NCBI GenBank assembly: GCA_032622095.1
Contig: CP136063.1
Span: 38,786,106-38,850,105 of the forward strand
Source: Siphonodentalium dalli
Taxonomy: Eukaryota; Mollusca; Scaphopoda; Gadilida; Siphonodentaliidae
Direction of reading: 5' to 3'
Length of the DNA: 64,000 nt
In this document: piece after piece, positions 12,500 to 24,726 of the stretch
Numbering within the stretch: position 1 is the first letter of the stretch
How the letters are laid out: each line of letters opens with the position of its first letter
The notes under the pieces: model-generated
The model's input: only the letters and a program-made list of their open reading frames with translations
The model's database searches: none
What the model was told of the DNA's origin: nothing
Position numbers and translations under genes: made by a program

Positions 12500-13020
12500 A
12501 TTTAATAGACAATTTCGATGAACTGCAATAACTTAAGGAATCTCTAATTGAGCTCAAGCCCAATAAGAATATTCCTTCAGTTATTGTGCTTAAGCGCAGT
12601 TAGAGATACCTTATTGCGCTTAAGCACAATGTGATATTCCTGTGCAATAAGGAATATTCTTATTGCGCTTAAGTGTAATAAGACATTCCTTATTACACGT
12701 AAGCGAAATTACATCAATATTGCACTTAAGCGCAATTAATATCTCTCTCATTAGATCACCCTTGTGCAAATAGTAGAATAATCCTATATTTGTCCCACCC
12801 ATTGTACCATGGAGATGGACTACACCACCTGAATTATAGGGAGTTTATGTTCTATATATAATATATTCCTTATTAAGAGATTCCTTATTGGGTTTTATTA
12901 TATAAGCGCAATTTGTAAGTTCCATTATTGCGCTTAAGCACAGTTAAATATATCCTTATTGCGCTTAATCACAATAGAGATTCCCTTATTGTGCTTAAGC
13001 GCAATTAGCTCTTCTTGCGA
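12500..13020. repeat. Degenerate repeat built on a GCGCTTAAG palindrome
   Basis: The motif ATTGCGCTTAAGC(A/G)CAAT recurs about ten times in both orientations, mixed with TTCCTTATTG words. The core GCGCTTAAGCGC is itself palindromic. No coding capacity. Confidence 0.7.
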
Positions 13021-15411
13021 TTAATTAAAAAAAAGTAAATTGTATTGTAACTATTGTTTTGTCCTTTAATATTTCCCATACATCATGTACACATATATTA
13101 TGCTAGAATGGTACTATTATTATTAATACCACTCGTAGTAGATAATACCACCTTACTGTCAATATCCTATCATGGTTAGTTTCAAATCATAACGTTAATT
13201 GTTATTACTACATGTACATCAGTCATCAATTAATAATATTTTGCTATTTTGCATGCGAAGTGGAAGACCCTCCAATAGCTTATCAATACCACTCGGGGCA
13301 GTGGGTGTTTTTCCTCAATTAATTGAATTTCTTGTTTATATCTGTTGTAAATTACGATTAACATGCATGCGAAAAAAAATACAAAGCCCTGCACTTGCTA
13401 ACAATCAGCACAAACTTTCCTAGTTTTCGATCGCAAATCTTGCATGTTTATGGGGAAGATAAGTTAGATAACTATTATTTGAGTTAATATTTAGATGTAA
13501 ATGATATTTCTGGGTTTTATATATATGAAACGAGCGATAAAATCACATAATTGAATGTGAGACAACATTTATAAGATTTTTATCAACACATCCTGAATTT
13601 TGTATGCACCCAGTAAAATTGTGATCTGGCAATCCGATCAATGTTGTGTTCTTGTGACAAAAAACCATTCTAATTGATGCGCCAAAAATCGGATTCAGTA
13701 ACTGTCAATTCTTGAGAAAGAGAACGACATTCGAAAAAGGTGTATTTTGTGCTATCAAACCGGACGATATAACTCAGAACCGGACACCGAAAGAGGAACC
13801 TCATTGCATCGATTGTAGTCTGTGGTTATACAGCTTGTAAATATTAAAGAGAACACGTCTCCATTTTCACCCAGAGACTTCGAATCGACCCATGTGCGAT
13901 CGCCATCGTTGAGATGAACTTGTTCGAATCGATTCGATTCGGTTCGAATCAACCGCGGAAAACTTCCATGTTTAATGTAAATATCAACAAAAACACAACT
14001 CGTGATCTTCCGGTATTGCATCAGCTCGTATTAAAGTTGACTCCATTAATAGAGTGACGGTGTGGTTTTGCGAAAAATATATAAATATATCAAAGATATT
14101 ATTTATCTCGCGAGGTGAATCAGATAAAATGGAACCACGCGTACATAGCTTGGTTATCAGTGCGGTCGGTCGGTTTATAGATTGATTTTTTTTATTTAAA
14201 ACCAATAAAATGAACTTGGGTCAGGGGGTTTTGAAGACGGTCAGTCGGGTTACGGGAAACACGCATCATTTTTATTTTGGCCTAATGCTGTTTTGTGTAA
14301 ATTATATTAGTGCCGTGTCAATTAATGATAAAAATGCTCAATATGTAAGGTAGGCTCACCAAATTTCTTAATGATATTATTAGTAGTATATTAATTAGTC
14401 TAGAGCCCCTTCAAGTTCAACTTCAATTAATTTAAATTTTGAAATCTAATATTACTATTAGTCATCTGATTTTGGAGGTAAACATCACCTGTTTGTATTA
14501 CATGGCACTCTCCAGATATTAAAAGCTACCATATTATGTTTTCAACTGATATAATATACCATATGCTCTTTGTTACTTTAAAGGTACCTTACTCAATCCG
14601 ATTAATCATTAAGCACCCCTAAATTACTATTTATTTTCGAATCAATTATTTTTTACCCCCCGAAGCCAAAGAAATAATAATTTATGAGGGTCTGATCGGA
14701 TTGATTACCTTCATCTATTGCTCATTATTACTATTGGTGCCTCTTTAAAGTGATGTGAAACACTCCAGTAGGGTGAACAAATAGAAATGATAATTTTGCT
14801 CAAACTATATTTATGTGTACAAATAATAAATCCAAACTGACAACACACACCGTCATTAGTATATATTAATTAAATTCAGTGACTCTCGATGGCGAAATAA
14901 TTTTCGTCAATTTATCGTCAATTGTTGTGCCCAGAAATCTAGAACTGGAAGTGAATATTTACAATTGAGCTTAGTTCAAGTGATGTTTTCTGTGGAGGGG
15001 TAATGTCTATTCGCTTGAGATTTTCGGTGGCGTAGTAGAATGCCATATTCCTCCAGTTGGATATAAAATACTGTCTAAATACTGACTTAACAGTTTAACA
15101 CACCCAAAAAGTGTAAGATTATTTGAGGTAAATACTAGTAGTACCTATCCTTTGACATTTCCCATGTCATCTTACATCTGTGCACTAATTTTGTAGTAAA
15201 TTTCTCACCAGTAATGACGGTATGTTGAATAATACTCTATTACATAACACTAATTATTTTCTCTTTTATTATTTTTCAGTCATAATCATCAAACAAAACA
15301 TGAATTACATCAGTATTGGAAAGCTGACTGAGTAAACAAAAATAAATATGATTTATATATAGGGCATTAGGGGGGGGGCAAGTTCTTGAAATATTTAATA
15401 TTTATAGTCAG
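13021..15411. other. No gene recognised
   Basis: AT-rich sequence. Short frames at 13755-14205 on the minus strand have no supporting features. Confidence 0.45.
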
Positions 15412-15745
15412 ATCATCCTGTCCAAATTTTTAAATATGTAAATAGTGGCTCGAGGCTCTGTCAAAAATTTTAAATATGTAAATAGTTGTCGCAGGCTCTT
15501 TCCAATTTTTTAAATATGTAAATACTGCCTGGAGGCTCTGTCCAAATGTTTAAATATGTAAATACTGCCTGGAGGCTCTGTCCAAAATTTAAAATATGTG
15601 AATAGTGGCCGGAGTCTCTGTTCAAATTTTTAAATATGTAAATAGTTGTTGCAGGCTCTTCCCAATTTTTTTAAATATGTAAATAGTGGCCAGAGGCTCT
15701 GTCCAAATTTATATATATATAAAATAATGCCTGCAGGCTCTGTCC
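15412..15745. repeat. 40-bp tandem repeat
   Basis: About eight diverged copies of a unit containing GGCTCTGTCCAAATTTTTAA and ATATGTAAATAGTGGCC. Copies differ by several substitutions each, so the array is older than the 48-bp array downstream. Confidence 0.8.
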
Positions 15746-16456
15746 ACTCCATCCCCATAATTTGAAATGTTCATTTGTCCATCAAATGTCCATTATATTC
15801 AAATATATTCATACAATCCATTTGTGTTGTAATTAACTGGATGTTTCCCAATTAATCTTTGGACAAATATGTTTTTTGGAAACAAATTGCATCACATGTT
15901 TTTTTTTTCTACCTTAAACGACCCACCCGCTCTGGCACCCCTTCGACCTGCATGGAATTTTTTTTGTGGAACCCTCCACCCTGTGTTCATGTTATTAACA
16001 TTTTTTTTTAGCAACCTTCTATTTATTCTTTGTTCAGCAAAATATGGGATATCATATAGAATGTCACAATGATGATTATGTCAATAACATATGTATTACT
16101 GTTATAATATTTGTTGTGATACCGGTGACAGATACTCATGTAGTTTCGCAACACCTAACTGTTCTACTTTCACCATTGGTTTTGGATATTAACAATAAAG
16201 TCTTGCTTTAGTGTTTCTACTAGATGTAACACGCTCCCTTTGGTATAGGGTAAATCCCTAGTAAGATGAAAATTAATTAATTAAATTTAACTAGGAAGTT
16301 AGTAAGATTATGCTGGATGTGCTTACTTGTAAACAATCTGATCTAAAGTGACAATAATTAACCACCAATCATATCTTTGCTAAATATTTGGAATACATGC
16401 CGATTGAAACTTCATTCCTGCTTATTGAAGATAATGTGATTATTTGTTCATTTCAG

Positions 16457-17550
16457 CTGCCAAGGCCCCCACCATATGGCAATTTTGTGGGACGGTACGG
16501 CGACTGGAAGGTATACAAGATAGGCAGATTACCAGAGAGACAGTACGGCGACTGGAAGGTATACGAGATAGGCAGATTACCAGAGGGACAGTACGGCGAC
16601 TGGAAGGTATACGAGATAGGCAGATTACCAGAGGGACAGTACGGCGACTGGAAGGTATACGAGATAGGCAGATTACCAGAGGGACAGTACGGCGACTGGA
16701 AGGTATACGAGATAGGCAGATTACCAGAGGGACAGTACGGCGACTGGAAGGTATACGAGATAGGCAGATTACCAGAGGGACAGTACGGCGACTGGAAGGT
16801 ATACGAGATGGGCAGATTACCAGAGGGACAGTACGGCGACTGGAAGGTATACGAGATAGGCAGATTACCAGAGGGACAGTACGGCGACTGGAAGGTATAC
16901 GAGATGGGCAGATTACCAGAGGGACAGTACGGCGACTGGAAGGTATACGAGATAGGCAGATTACCAGAGGGACAGTACGGCGACTGGAAGGTATACGAGA
17001 TAGGCAGATTACCAGAGGGACAGTACGGCGACTGGAAGGTATACGAGATGGGCAGATTACCAGAGGGACAGTACGGCGACTGGAAGGTATACGAGATGGG
17101 CAGATTACCAGAGGGACAGTACGGCGACTGGAAGGTATACGAGATAGGCAGATTACCAGAGGGACAGTACGGCGACTGGAAGGTATACGAGATAGGCAGA
17201 TTACCAGAGGGACAGTACGGCGACTGGAAGGTATACGAGATGGGCAGATTACCAGAGTAGAGGGACAGTACGGCGACTGGAAGGTATACGAGATAGGCAG
17301 ATTACCAGAGGGACAGTACGGCGACTGGAAGGTATACGAGATGGGCAGATTACCAGAGGGACAGTACGGCGACTGGAAGGTATACGAGATAGGCAGATTA
17401 CCAGAGGGACAGTACGGCGACTGGAAGGTATACGAGATAGGCAGATTACCAGAGGGACAGTACGGCGACTGGAAGGTATACGCGATGGGCAGATTACCAG
17501 AGGGACAGTACGGCGACTGGAAGGTATACGAGATAGGCAGATTACCAGAG
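16457..17550 (+). repeat. 48-bp repeat array (22 copies) laid out like an exon
   Basis: Twenty-two nearly identical 48-bp units start with TACGGCGACTGGAAGGTATA. In one frame each encodes GQYGDWKVYEIGRLPE, with I/M alternation at the ATA/ATG position. The block has a polypyrimidine acceptor (TTATTTGTTCATTTCAG, AG at 16455-16456), a non-repeat lead-in reading LPRPPPYGNFVGR, and a GTAGGC donor directly after the last unit. A single 5-bp insertion (TAGAG) at about 17257 puts a TAG in this frame and shifts the last copies by one frame. Because 48 is divisible by three and the unit has few stops, several frames on both strands are open, so openness proves nothing. It may be a repetitive exon now broken, or a non-coding minisatellite with chance splice sites. 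Confidence 0.85.
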
Positions 17551-17685
17551 GTAGGCACTTCAAAGTTATACTAGTCTAAAATGACAATATGTTTTTATAA
17601 CTTTTTAAGTGCAACGATCTATATTTATATATAACTAGCAGGTTAGCCCGCCACTGGCGTGGTTGGTCAGAAACAATACATTTTT

Positions 17686-17920
17686 TGTTTTTGAATGAGT
17701 TAATTGTGCCTTTTTAGTCAAGAGAAATTACGGTACCCTTCCCTAAAAGAGGTATGATTTAAGGTACATCTGGCGGAAAAAACTGACCCAATGAAAATTT
17801 CCCCCGTTCCTAGGAATGACAGACATAAGAATCGCACAACATGCATTTATTGTTTCCAATGAGTTAATTATGTCTTTTTAATCTAGAGGAATTATGATAC
17901 CCGTTCCTAAAAGAAGTATG
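17686..17920. repeat. Two diverged tandem copies of a 70-bp block
   Basis: About 17686-17753 and 17849-17920 share GAGTTAATT.TG.CTTTTTA and CC(G)TTCC(C)TAAAAGA(G/A)GTATG. No coding features. Confidence 0.55.
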
Positions 17921-17980
17921 CCAACAATGTCGTTGTTGGCATTCACAGCTCGTTGACGTTGGGGTTTTTCTAAATAAAAA

Positions 17981-18778
17981 ATGCATCATCCATGGACAGC
18001 GTTGTCTATACCGAATACTTATACTTTATACATGCTACGAGAGAAGGTATTAAAAGACAACGCACCAATTTTGCCTTTCCAATGGCAATGCAACGAAGAC
18101 AAAACGGACCAAACAATGAAAATTCGAGTACTTGTATCGAATTCAAAAACATCGGATTTTGACTTTGTCGACGATTCCCTGAACGCATTCGAAGTAGCTT
18201 CAACATTCGGAAGGTATTTTCGCATTGATGCTACTAAAATTGACACTGAGCCTGCTACAAGTAGTTGTACAAACATCCTACATGTATCTAATAATGTGCC
18301 TGACAGTGCCAAGTCTGAGTGTGAAAAATGCATTTGAAATGCTAATGGAACGGGATGTGGTTGCAGTGCCAACATTTGGTGGCAAAACAAAACGAGATGA
18401 CTTATCGAGACTTTACTTATTATATCGACAGTCAGAATCTAGGATTCCAAAAGGACACTGAACTAAATGGGCCGAAGTTTTATAAACACTATTTGTAATG
18501 CCCTATGGTATCTGGATCCTCATGTAAAAAAAATGGAAGAAAGATCATGTCATGTGCCGAAAGCTTTCAATAAATTTCTTGGATATAATGATCCTCGAAA
18601 AACGAAACATGGTATCCCGCCAGTCACCCAAGTTAAGATGCTGGAACACTCTTAGCAGCTGGCCAGTCTACTGGAATTTCCGTTTATCAAGGCGTCGAAA
18701 TGGGAGGAAGTTAAAACTGCTGTATCAGACTTGATGGACATGATGCACAAGTATGCATGCTATCTCCAGGATAAATAG
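17981..18778 (+). pseudogene. Broken unrecognised protein-coding sequence
   Basis: Several consecutive reading-frame segments read like one protein interrupted by frameshifts. 17981-18337 gives ...FQWQCNEDKTDQTMKIRVLV and FEVASTFGRYFRID. About 18325-18461 gives NAFEMLMERDVVAVPTFGGK and LSRLYLLYRQ. 18467-18655 gives NALWYLDPHVKKMEE and HVPKAFNKFLGYNDP. A last segment ends in MMHKYACYLQDK before a TAG at about 18776. Frame changes fall near 18325 and 18465, and a TAG lies at about 18653. No catalytic motif is visible and I do not recognise the family. It is GC-richer than its surroundings, which supports past coding. It may be a degraded transposon gene or host pseudogene. Confidence 0.45.
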
Positions 18779-19029
18779 TATTTATTGCTATTGATCTTGT
18801 TTTATTGAAGATAGTTTAATTTTTGTTTCCCCCTATTAATAAATATGATCATTGGAAATATAGATGGCTGGCCAACACTTGGGTTTAATACTATGTTTTC
18901 CCAATGCGATCTTTAGAATAATAGATGCAAAATAGCTATAATTCGTTTGGTCAGATCCATGTCTATCAACGTTGGCATTTCAGTGCATTGGTACTAGTGT
19001 TAACCTATTTCTACATTATTCTTTTCCAG

Positions 19030-19707
19030 GAAATCAACTCTGTACAATCAACAACAGACCCAACCTGTTCAAAATCAGTCTGATGCGGAATGCTTGGTAG
19101 TCATCAACCCTAAGTGCCCGATAAAGCCAACGTTCTATGCACGATACATAGCCTTGGTGGAGGCCTTAGAATCCGCTGCATATTGGACGCCAGTATCCAT
19201 TGACAGTTTTACCCCAGATGACACACTTAAACGCAAATATTATTTGCAAAATCTGCCTAGTGCTATTCCAATAAAATGTTACATGTATTCTCAAAGTTTT
19301 GGGAACAATGTTGGGACATATCATTATATATGGAAAATGGAACCATTCACTGATGAAAATGATGTCCTGTCATTAAACAATAAGATTGTCAATAAAATTA
19401 AAGCAGATCTACCCGAATATCACACACGGCAAATGAAACGAAGCTTCATAAATATGTGTGGTCGAATCACTAACACAAAGACCCATTTTCTGCGTGGCAT
19501 TTACAAACGCTTAACAGGGGATAATTGGCATTATCTGTAGAAGATCCAGAATTAGTAGTAGACCTAAGAACTGAAAGTGAAGGGAGGCCCCTGCAATATA
19601 AAGTATTTTTCTCCACGTTATCTCTCATGGCATTTCTTCACATTGGTGATAAGCCTCGTGGACTGTTTTCTTGTACAGTTTCCCCTGAACACAATTTCGC
19701 GTTTTAA
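19030..19707 (+). pseudogene. Broken unrecognised coding exon
   Basis: An acceptor (TTATTCTTTTCCAG) ends at 19029. A frame then runs from the exon start through a Gln-rich segment (STLYNQQQTQPVQNQ) and CPIKPTFYARYIALVEALES to a TAG at 19538-19540. The protein-like sense continues in another frame from about 19525 (SVEDPELVVDLRTESEGRP, LQYKVFF), so a frameshift lies near 19520-19530. The sequence resembles an uncharacterised, multi-copy invertebrate protein, but I cannot name it. It sits directly upstream of the tandem 91-nt exon array. Confidence 0.45.
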
Positions 19708-19745
19708 ACTATCTGAAATAACGTACTTGTAATTATTGTTTACAG

Positions 19746-19836
19746 CTGCGCTATCAGGAACATCAGTGTCGCAAAGCCATTCAAAGATATACCGAAGTAT
19801 CTACAATCGAATACCAACTTCGGGAGTAGCATAGAG
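19746..19836 (+). pseudogene. Tandem 91-nt exon, copy 1
   Basis: Bounded by TTTACAG and GTAAAT. The frame with one leading base reads CAIRNISVAKPFKDIPKYLQ and on to the donor without a stop. At 91 nt the exon is not a multiple of three, so adjacent copies could not all be spliced into one message in frame. Confidence 0.5.
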
Positions 19837-20138
19837 GTAAATAACTAGAGTTTTAATTTGCCTACCCTTAAAATTTAGATCATTCGAGTCCATTCATAAT
19901 GTCATACGTTAGCAATCGAAATTACAAATTTAATTCCATGTGTCAAATCATACAACTTAAATCGATATGCATTCATAATTAAGTTGAATTAAACATATTA
20001 AATACCATCGTTCTCTCTCATATCATTTCTTCACATTGGTGATAAGCCTCATGGACTGTTTTCTTGTACAGTTTCACCTGAACAAAATTCCGCCTTTTAA
20101 ACTATCTGAAATAACGTTCTTGTAATTATTGTTTACAG

Positions 20139-20229
20139 CTGCGCTATGAGGAACATCAGTGTAGCGAAGCCATTCAAAGATACACCGAAGTCTCTACAAT
20201 CGAATGCCAACTTCGGGAGTAGCATAGAG
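20139..20229 (+). pseudogene. Tandem 91-nt exon, copy 2
   Basis: Same boundaries (GTTTACAG / GTAAAT) and length as copy 1, reading CAMRNISVAKPFKDTPKSLQ. Flanking intron-like sequence (about 390 bp per unit) is duplicated with it. This is the only other array copy that keeps the acceptor AG. Confidence 0.5.
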
Positions 20230-20605
20230 GTAAATATAGAGTTTTAATTTGCCTACCCATAAAATTTAGATCATTCGAGTCCATTCATAATGTCATACGA
20301 TAGCAATCAAAATTACAAATTTAATTCCATGTGTCAAATCATACAACTTAAATCGATATGCATTCATTATTAAGTTGAATTAAACATATTAAATACCATC
20401 GTTATCTCTCATGGCATTTCTTCACATTGGTGATAAACCTCATTGACTGTTTTCTTGTACAGTTTCACCTGAACAAAATTCCACGTTTTAAACTATCATC
20501 TCAAATAACGTACTTGTAATTATTATTTACACCTGCGTCATCAGACACACCACCATAGCAAAAAACTATCATCTCAAATAACGTACTTGTAATTATTATT
20601 TACAC

Positions 20606-20696
20606 CTGCGTCATCAGACACACCACCATAGCAAAAAACTTTCGAGATGAAGATCGTGTACTCTCATCATATTCCAACTACGAAAGCATCATAGAG
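20606..20696 (+). pseudogene. Tandem 91-nt exon, copy 3, acceptor lost
   Basis: Also 91 nt and open (CVIRHTTIAKNFRDEDRVLS), with an intact GTAAAT donor. The acceptor dinucleotide has changed from AG to AC (TTTACAC). A 75-bp tandem duplication just upstream (about 20486-20640) repeats the acceptor region and the first third of the exon. Confidence 0.5.
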
Positions 20697-20980
20697 GTAA
20701 ATAACTAGAGTTTTAAATTACCTACCCATATCAATGCACTACAATAAAGAATAAGAATGCAATCGCCCATCAGCAGCATGCTAAGTACTATGATCAATCT
20801 TCAACATATTATCAAATTGATATTCCATCTCGGTAACCGATACTTCGTATCAACATAAATTCAGTTTAATTATATTGTAGTCTGTCCTTCAACATACATG
20901 TAAACAAGCAAGTGGCATCGCTTAAATTTGAGATTATGCTGTATCACAGCGTTTTCGCTACTACGGCGGCAGGCCAGTTG

Positions 20981-21071
20981 TCCAGCGGCCTCATTACCCT
21001 TTATGTCAAAAACCTTCAAAGATGAAGTTTGTGCACTAACCTCCATCTCAAATTATTAAAGTATCATAGAG
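20981..21071 (+). pseudogene. Tandem 91-nt exon, copy 4, degenerate
   Basis: The donor (CATAGAGGTAAATAAC) and the KTFKDE core are still visible. The acceptor is gone and a TAA interrupts the frame near the end (SNY then stop). Confidence 0.45.
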
Positions 21072-22772
21072 GTAAATAACGAGTTTTAAATAACCCACAC
21101 ATTTCAATGCACTACAATAAAGAATAAGAACGCATTCGCCCATCAGCAGCATGCCAAGTACTATGAGGCCAAGAAAAATTAATGGTTTGGTTCCGGTTTC
21201 CCGACCGACCCTATTTCAGACGTGCGACCCTGAAAACATTAAAAATGCGATCGTAATACCACGAAATGGTGAAACGCGCGCGAATATCGGTACAGTTTCC
21301 ATTAAGTACGTTTCTAGTTTCGGTAGTCACAGCGGTTCTTTCTGCATTTGTTCGATGTAATGCATTTTAACGGATACATTCCACATTTTTAATCAGTTTC
21401 AAAGTCGTCTCCATCGCGATGAATAGGCATATTTAACAAAGAAATTTTGTCAACAATGACAAGAATAATAGCCTTAATATATAATTTTTAAAATTAAAAT
21501 TAGTTTTTCCTCAAGGGAAGCCCGAAACTGAACTATATGGATTATTATCCTCGGCCTTGTGTTATCAGGAGGGTTAAAATTTATTGTCCATTTATTGCCT
21601 ACTCCAGTCAATCAGCGATCGGATTAGCCCACGCATGAATGCATCCCGTGCAAATCCCGCGCTCTTAACAATTCATCTAGCCAGTTTTATTTCTCTCCTT
21701 GGACCTATCAGACGTGGTTTTAACTAAGGGAATATTTCTCTATTGCGAGTTTATCAACTCAATATTTATTGTTGATAACAAACTTGCAATTTATCCGTTG
21801 CTTACCCGGTCGTTTAATATTTTTTTAAGTACGCGCAGAAACTCTTCGTTTCATAGTCAGCGCAACGCAATTTATAAAAATTCCGTGTTTTTTATCGACA
21901 CATTTTATCTCGAAAATTTTGGGATTGGAATCGACAAAATCACGTTGAGAACTTCGCCATTGATGGCCATTTTGACAATGACTAAAGACGCACATCGTTT
22001 ACTTGTAACAAACCTATATTGCATTATTGTGCAACATATACGGTGGCATGAATCGTCCGATTTCGGAGTCCACGTGGTACGGTATGCGAAGTCTCCTAAT
22101 TTCGTGCTAACTATATTTCATGAAGCCGACTTCTCGCTACGTTCATTTCATGTACACTACCTCATCGTATATGCAACAGCTCTGTTAGTGCCCAGAAAGT
22201 TGGCCAGGTCAGAAATGACTCCTGTGACGATAACTTACATGTATCCATAAACAAGATAGATATACCACGGTCCAACTTATTTTCCCCTGAGTTGTGCATA
22301 TTATTGCAATAGACCAACATACCAAATATCAATTGAATCTTAATATTTCATTGAGTTATCGCACTAACTGTAATACAATTGATTAAATAGACAAACTAAC
22401 AGCCATAACTGCGGAAAAAAAATTGGACAAACCTGGTTTTCGAACTCGTCAGAGATATTGTTGCAAGAGTCTCATATACCAAATATTGTTGAAATTGGTT
22501 AATATTTGCGTGAGTTATGAGTGAGTTATCGCGCTAACAGTGAAAAACTTAACTAAAAACCATCTAAGATGGATAACTCTTGTAAAAAAGTTCGGACGAG
22601 ACCCATTTTCTACAGGCAGTAAATAGTCATTGCGAGCAACTGCCATACAAATATTTTTTCAATCCATTCACAAATGTCAAAGTTATAAGGCATTCTTTAG
22701 GTCCGTAAGCCCGTCCACCCGCCCGCCAACAGTCCCCCCGCCAAACCATAAGTCCAGTTTTTGAAAAACTCG
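21072..22772. other. No gene recognised; one unexplained open frame
   Basis: A frame is open from 21699 to 22250 (183 codons) but shows no domain, no compositional signature and no splice signals. I cannot say whether it is coding. The region 22390-22770 holds decayed copies of a widespread repeat (GTTATAAGGCATTCTTTAGG) ending in a C-rich tract. Confidence 0.4.
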
Positions 22773-23520
22773 ACTAAAAACCATAAATCAATGTTTAGAA
22801 TTTAAATTGTTTTTTTCAGGATTTCAAATTAAGAATCATGACGCCGATAAAAATTACGCACCAACAAACTGACTTCCTACAGTTTTATTGCTATGACGCT
22901 GTGACACGGGTGATAAGAAAAGTTCACTGCGACAGCAAGTATGCTGACAATTACAGTGATGGTGATTCAATTGAAGTGCGGGGGAAATTTGAAAAAGAGA
23001 CGGTCAACGTCTTCGGGTCGCAGGGAGAAGTATGTATAATTTAGTTGACCTTAGAGTTAATACTATGAAATGTTATACCTATAAATAAAAATACTATTTA
23101 TTTGCGATAACAAGTTTGTCTTGACTTTTCATAATACAATATTTAGGCATTCTTTAGGTCCGCCCGCCCGCCCGCCCGCCAACCATCCCTCGTCAAACCA
23201 TAAATAGAAGAGTCGATGTCACTGTAGCTCAACTTTGAAGGGGCAGTACTGTAAATATATATACACATGCACCAGTTTACTTATTACATGTTATTCAGTT
23301 GAACTGAAATAAAAAAAATTGAACATTTCTTTGTCTATACATTGATTAATTGTCACCCGCCCCCATGTCACTGATATTGGGATAGTATGAATATTATATT
23401 GGAATCATGCATAACAAATTGTGCACAAGCGTACCAATGCTGATACCACATGTATGCAAAGTTAATCTATATCATCTTTAACTATTAAAGTGACATTTCT
23501 TTTCCACCTAATCCATAGTT
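22773..23520. repeat. Duplicated exon block, copy A
   Basis: About 740 bp that recurs at 32749-33477 with high identity. It contains the exon at 22820-23029 plus 3' flank with GGCATTCTTTAGGTCCGCCC. Copy A keeps the splice acceptor that copy B has lost. Confidence 0.85.
22820..23029 (+). CDS. Exon of unknown protein, 70 codons, phase 0-0
   Basis: The acceptor TTGTTTTTTTCAG ends at 22819 and a GTATGT donor starts at 23030. The 210-nt exon is open throughout in one phase, reading DFKLRIMTPIKITHQQTDFL and continuing through a Tyr/Asp-rich segment (KYADNYSDGDSIEVRGKF) to NVFGSQGE. Symmetric phase and intact sites make it the best-looking exon in the 19-34 kb region. The alternating hydrophobic/charged pattern with SDGDSIEVRG would suit a beta-barrel domain, but this is only a guess. 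It may belong with the exons near 24505 and 27106. Confidence 0.45.
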
Positions 23521-23667
23521 CATTAAATTGACACTTGATTCCATTCAAGCAAAATTCCGTTTCTATATCGTTCATTACATTTATCGTATTCTGCAATGAT
23601 AATCTATATCGGCCAGTCTCCAATATTAAAGTGACATTCCATTTCGATCCAATCAACATTTCATTAA

Positions 23668-24180
23668 AGGTGGGTTATCTCTTTGTAAACATGCATTATA
23701 TAGTTACCAGCGTATAAAATATTAGATTTGAATCGAAGACTCCTGTCCGGAAATGCTTCTATCGATTAATATTCGTTTTATTTTGAATATTTTCTGGTCT
23801 AAAAAGGTGTGTTTGTTCAGCTAACGAACAATAGTTGTTACCGCTAACAGAGACCAGAAATTTTATGTAACAATTTTGTTACAAATAAACGTTAAATATA
23901 CTTATTAGCACTTATATCTGTGGAACAAAACAATACAAACAACCAAGCTGACATTTGACTTTCGTTGCGTAGCCGTAGGAACAGCCCAGTGCTCTATAGC
24001 ACAAAATGCTATCATCCGAATGGTCTGTTCTAAAAATAGTAACATGAACGGTCCCGATTTAATATTCGAAATAAAATCAATATTATTGATAGAAGCTTTT
24101 CCAGACAGGGGTCTTCAGTTCATATCTATTTTATTCCACGCAACTATTTAAAATTTGTTATTTAAAGAGATCATCCATCT
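23668..24180. mobile_element. TTAA-flanked MITE family 3, copy 1
   Basis: Flanked by TTAA at 23664-23667 and 24181-24184. The termini AGGTGG(G/A)TTATCTCTTT are inverted at the right end, and imperfect inverted symmetry extends well over 100 bp inward. Copies at 28031-28542 and 41342-41917 share length, termini and TTAA flanks. No transposase is encoded. Confidence 0.8.
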
Positions 24181-24504
24181 TTAAAGGGACACATGTCATT
24201 TCATTCAGTTAACATTTACCACTATTTGAACCAACAGTAAAACCCAAAACTGGTTCTACTGGGCAAATTCAATATTTTGACGATAAAATGCTTTATGAAT
24301 CATATCATATTCAGACTTTCATTTATGAGGCACGCAACAGCCCTTGCGCACCATCGCGCGGATAGAATTGAAAGCCAGCGAGCAATCGATTGCGCACCTA
24401 AGCCAAATACAAAGAGCGTACCTGATAACGGTATTCTGACTATTCTCAGTGTCTACCCAGACAAGATTGGTCAATAATGTGTCCCATTTTCCATTTTATT
24501 ACAG

Positions 24505-24726
24505 CGTTTGCCAGAATTCCTGTATGATGTGTCGCGAGATCAATGGTGTCGCGACCTAGTTACCAATTTGAAGCTAAAAATACATTTGAATGATTTCTAT
24601 GTCTGGCTTATGAAGTCACATAAAAATTCCTGGAAAATCAAAGCGAGACCATGTGGAAGAATCCACCAGATGTTGATATTTATTTTGTCAGCATGGAATC
24701 CGAGTATTAAAATGATTCCTTATTAA
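24505..24726 (+). CDS. Exon-like fragment of unknown protein
   Basis: The acceptor CATTTTATTACAG ends at 24504. The frame then reads RLPEFLYDVSRDQWCRDLVT, LKIHLNDFYVWLMK and RPCGRIHQM before a TAA at about 24724. The Trp/Asp/Arg-rich sequence looks protein-like. No donor is convincing, so it may be a terminal exon. Function unknown. Confidence 0.35.
   Translation, partial: RLPEFLYDVSRDQWCRDLVTNLKLKIHLNDFYVWLMKSHKNSWKIKARPCGRIHQMLIFILSAWNPSIKMIPY

Noticed and set aside
16440-17574. Long open frames on both strands (290-376 codons) across the 48-bp array
   Set aside because: They are consequences of one repeat unit whose length is a multiple of three. Only the plus frame with splice signals deserves thought, and even that is interrupted.
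21699-22250. 183-codon open frame as a gene
   Set aside because: Length alone is weak in AT-rich DNA. No domain, no splice signal and no duplicate support it, so it is only mentioned.
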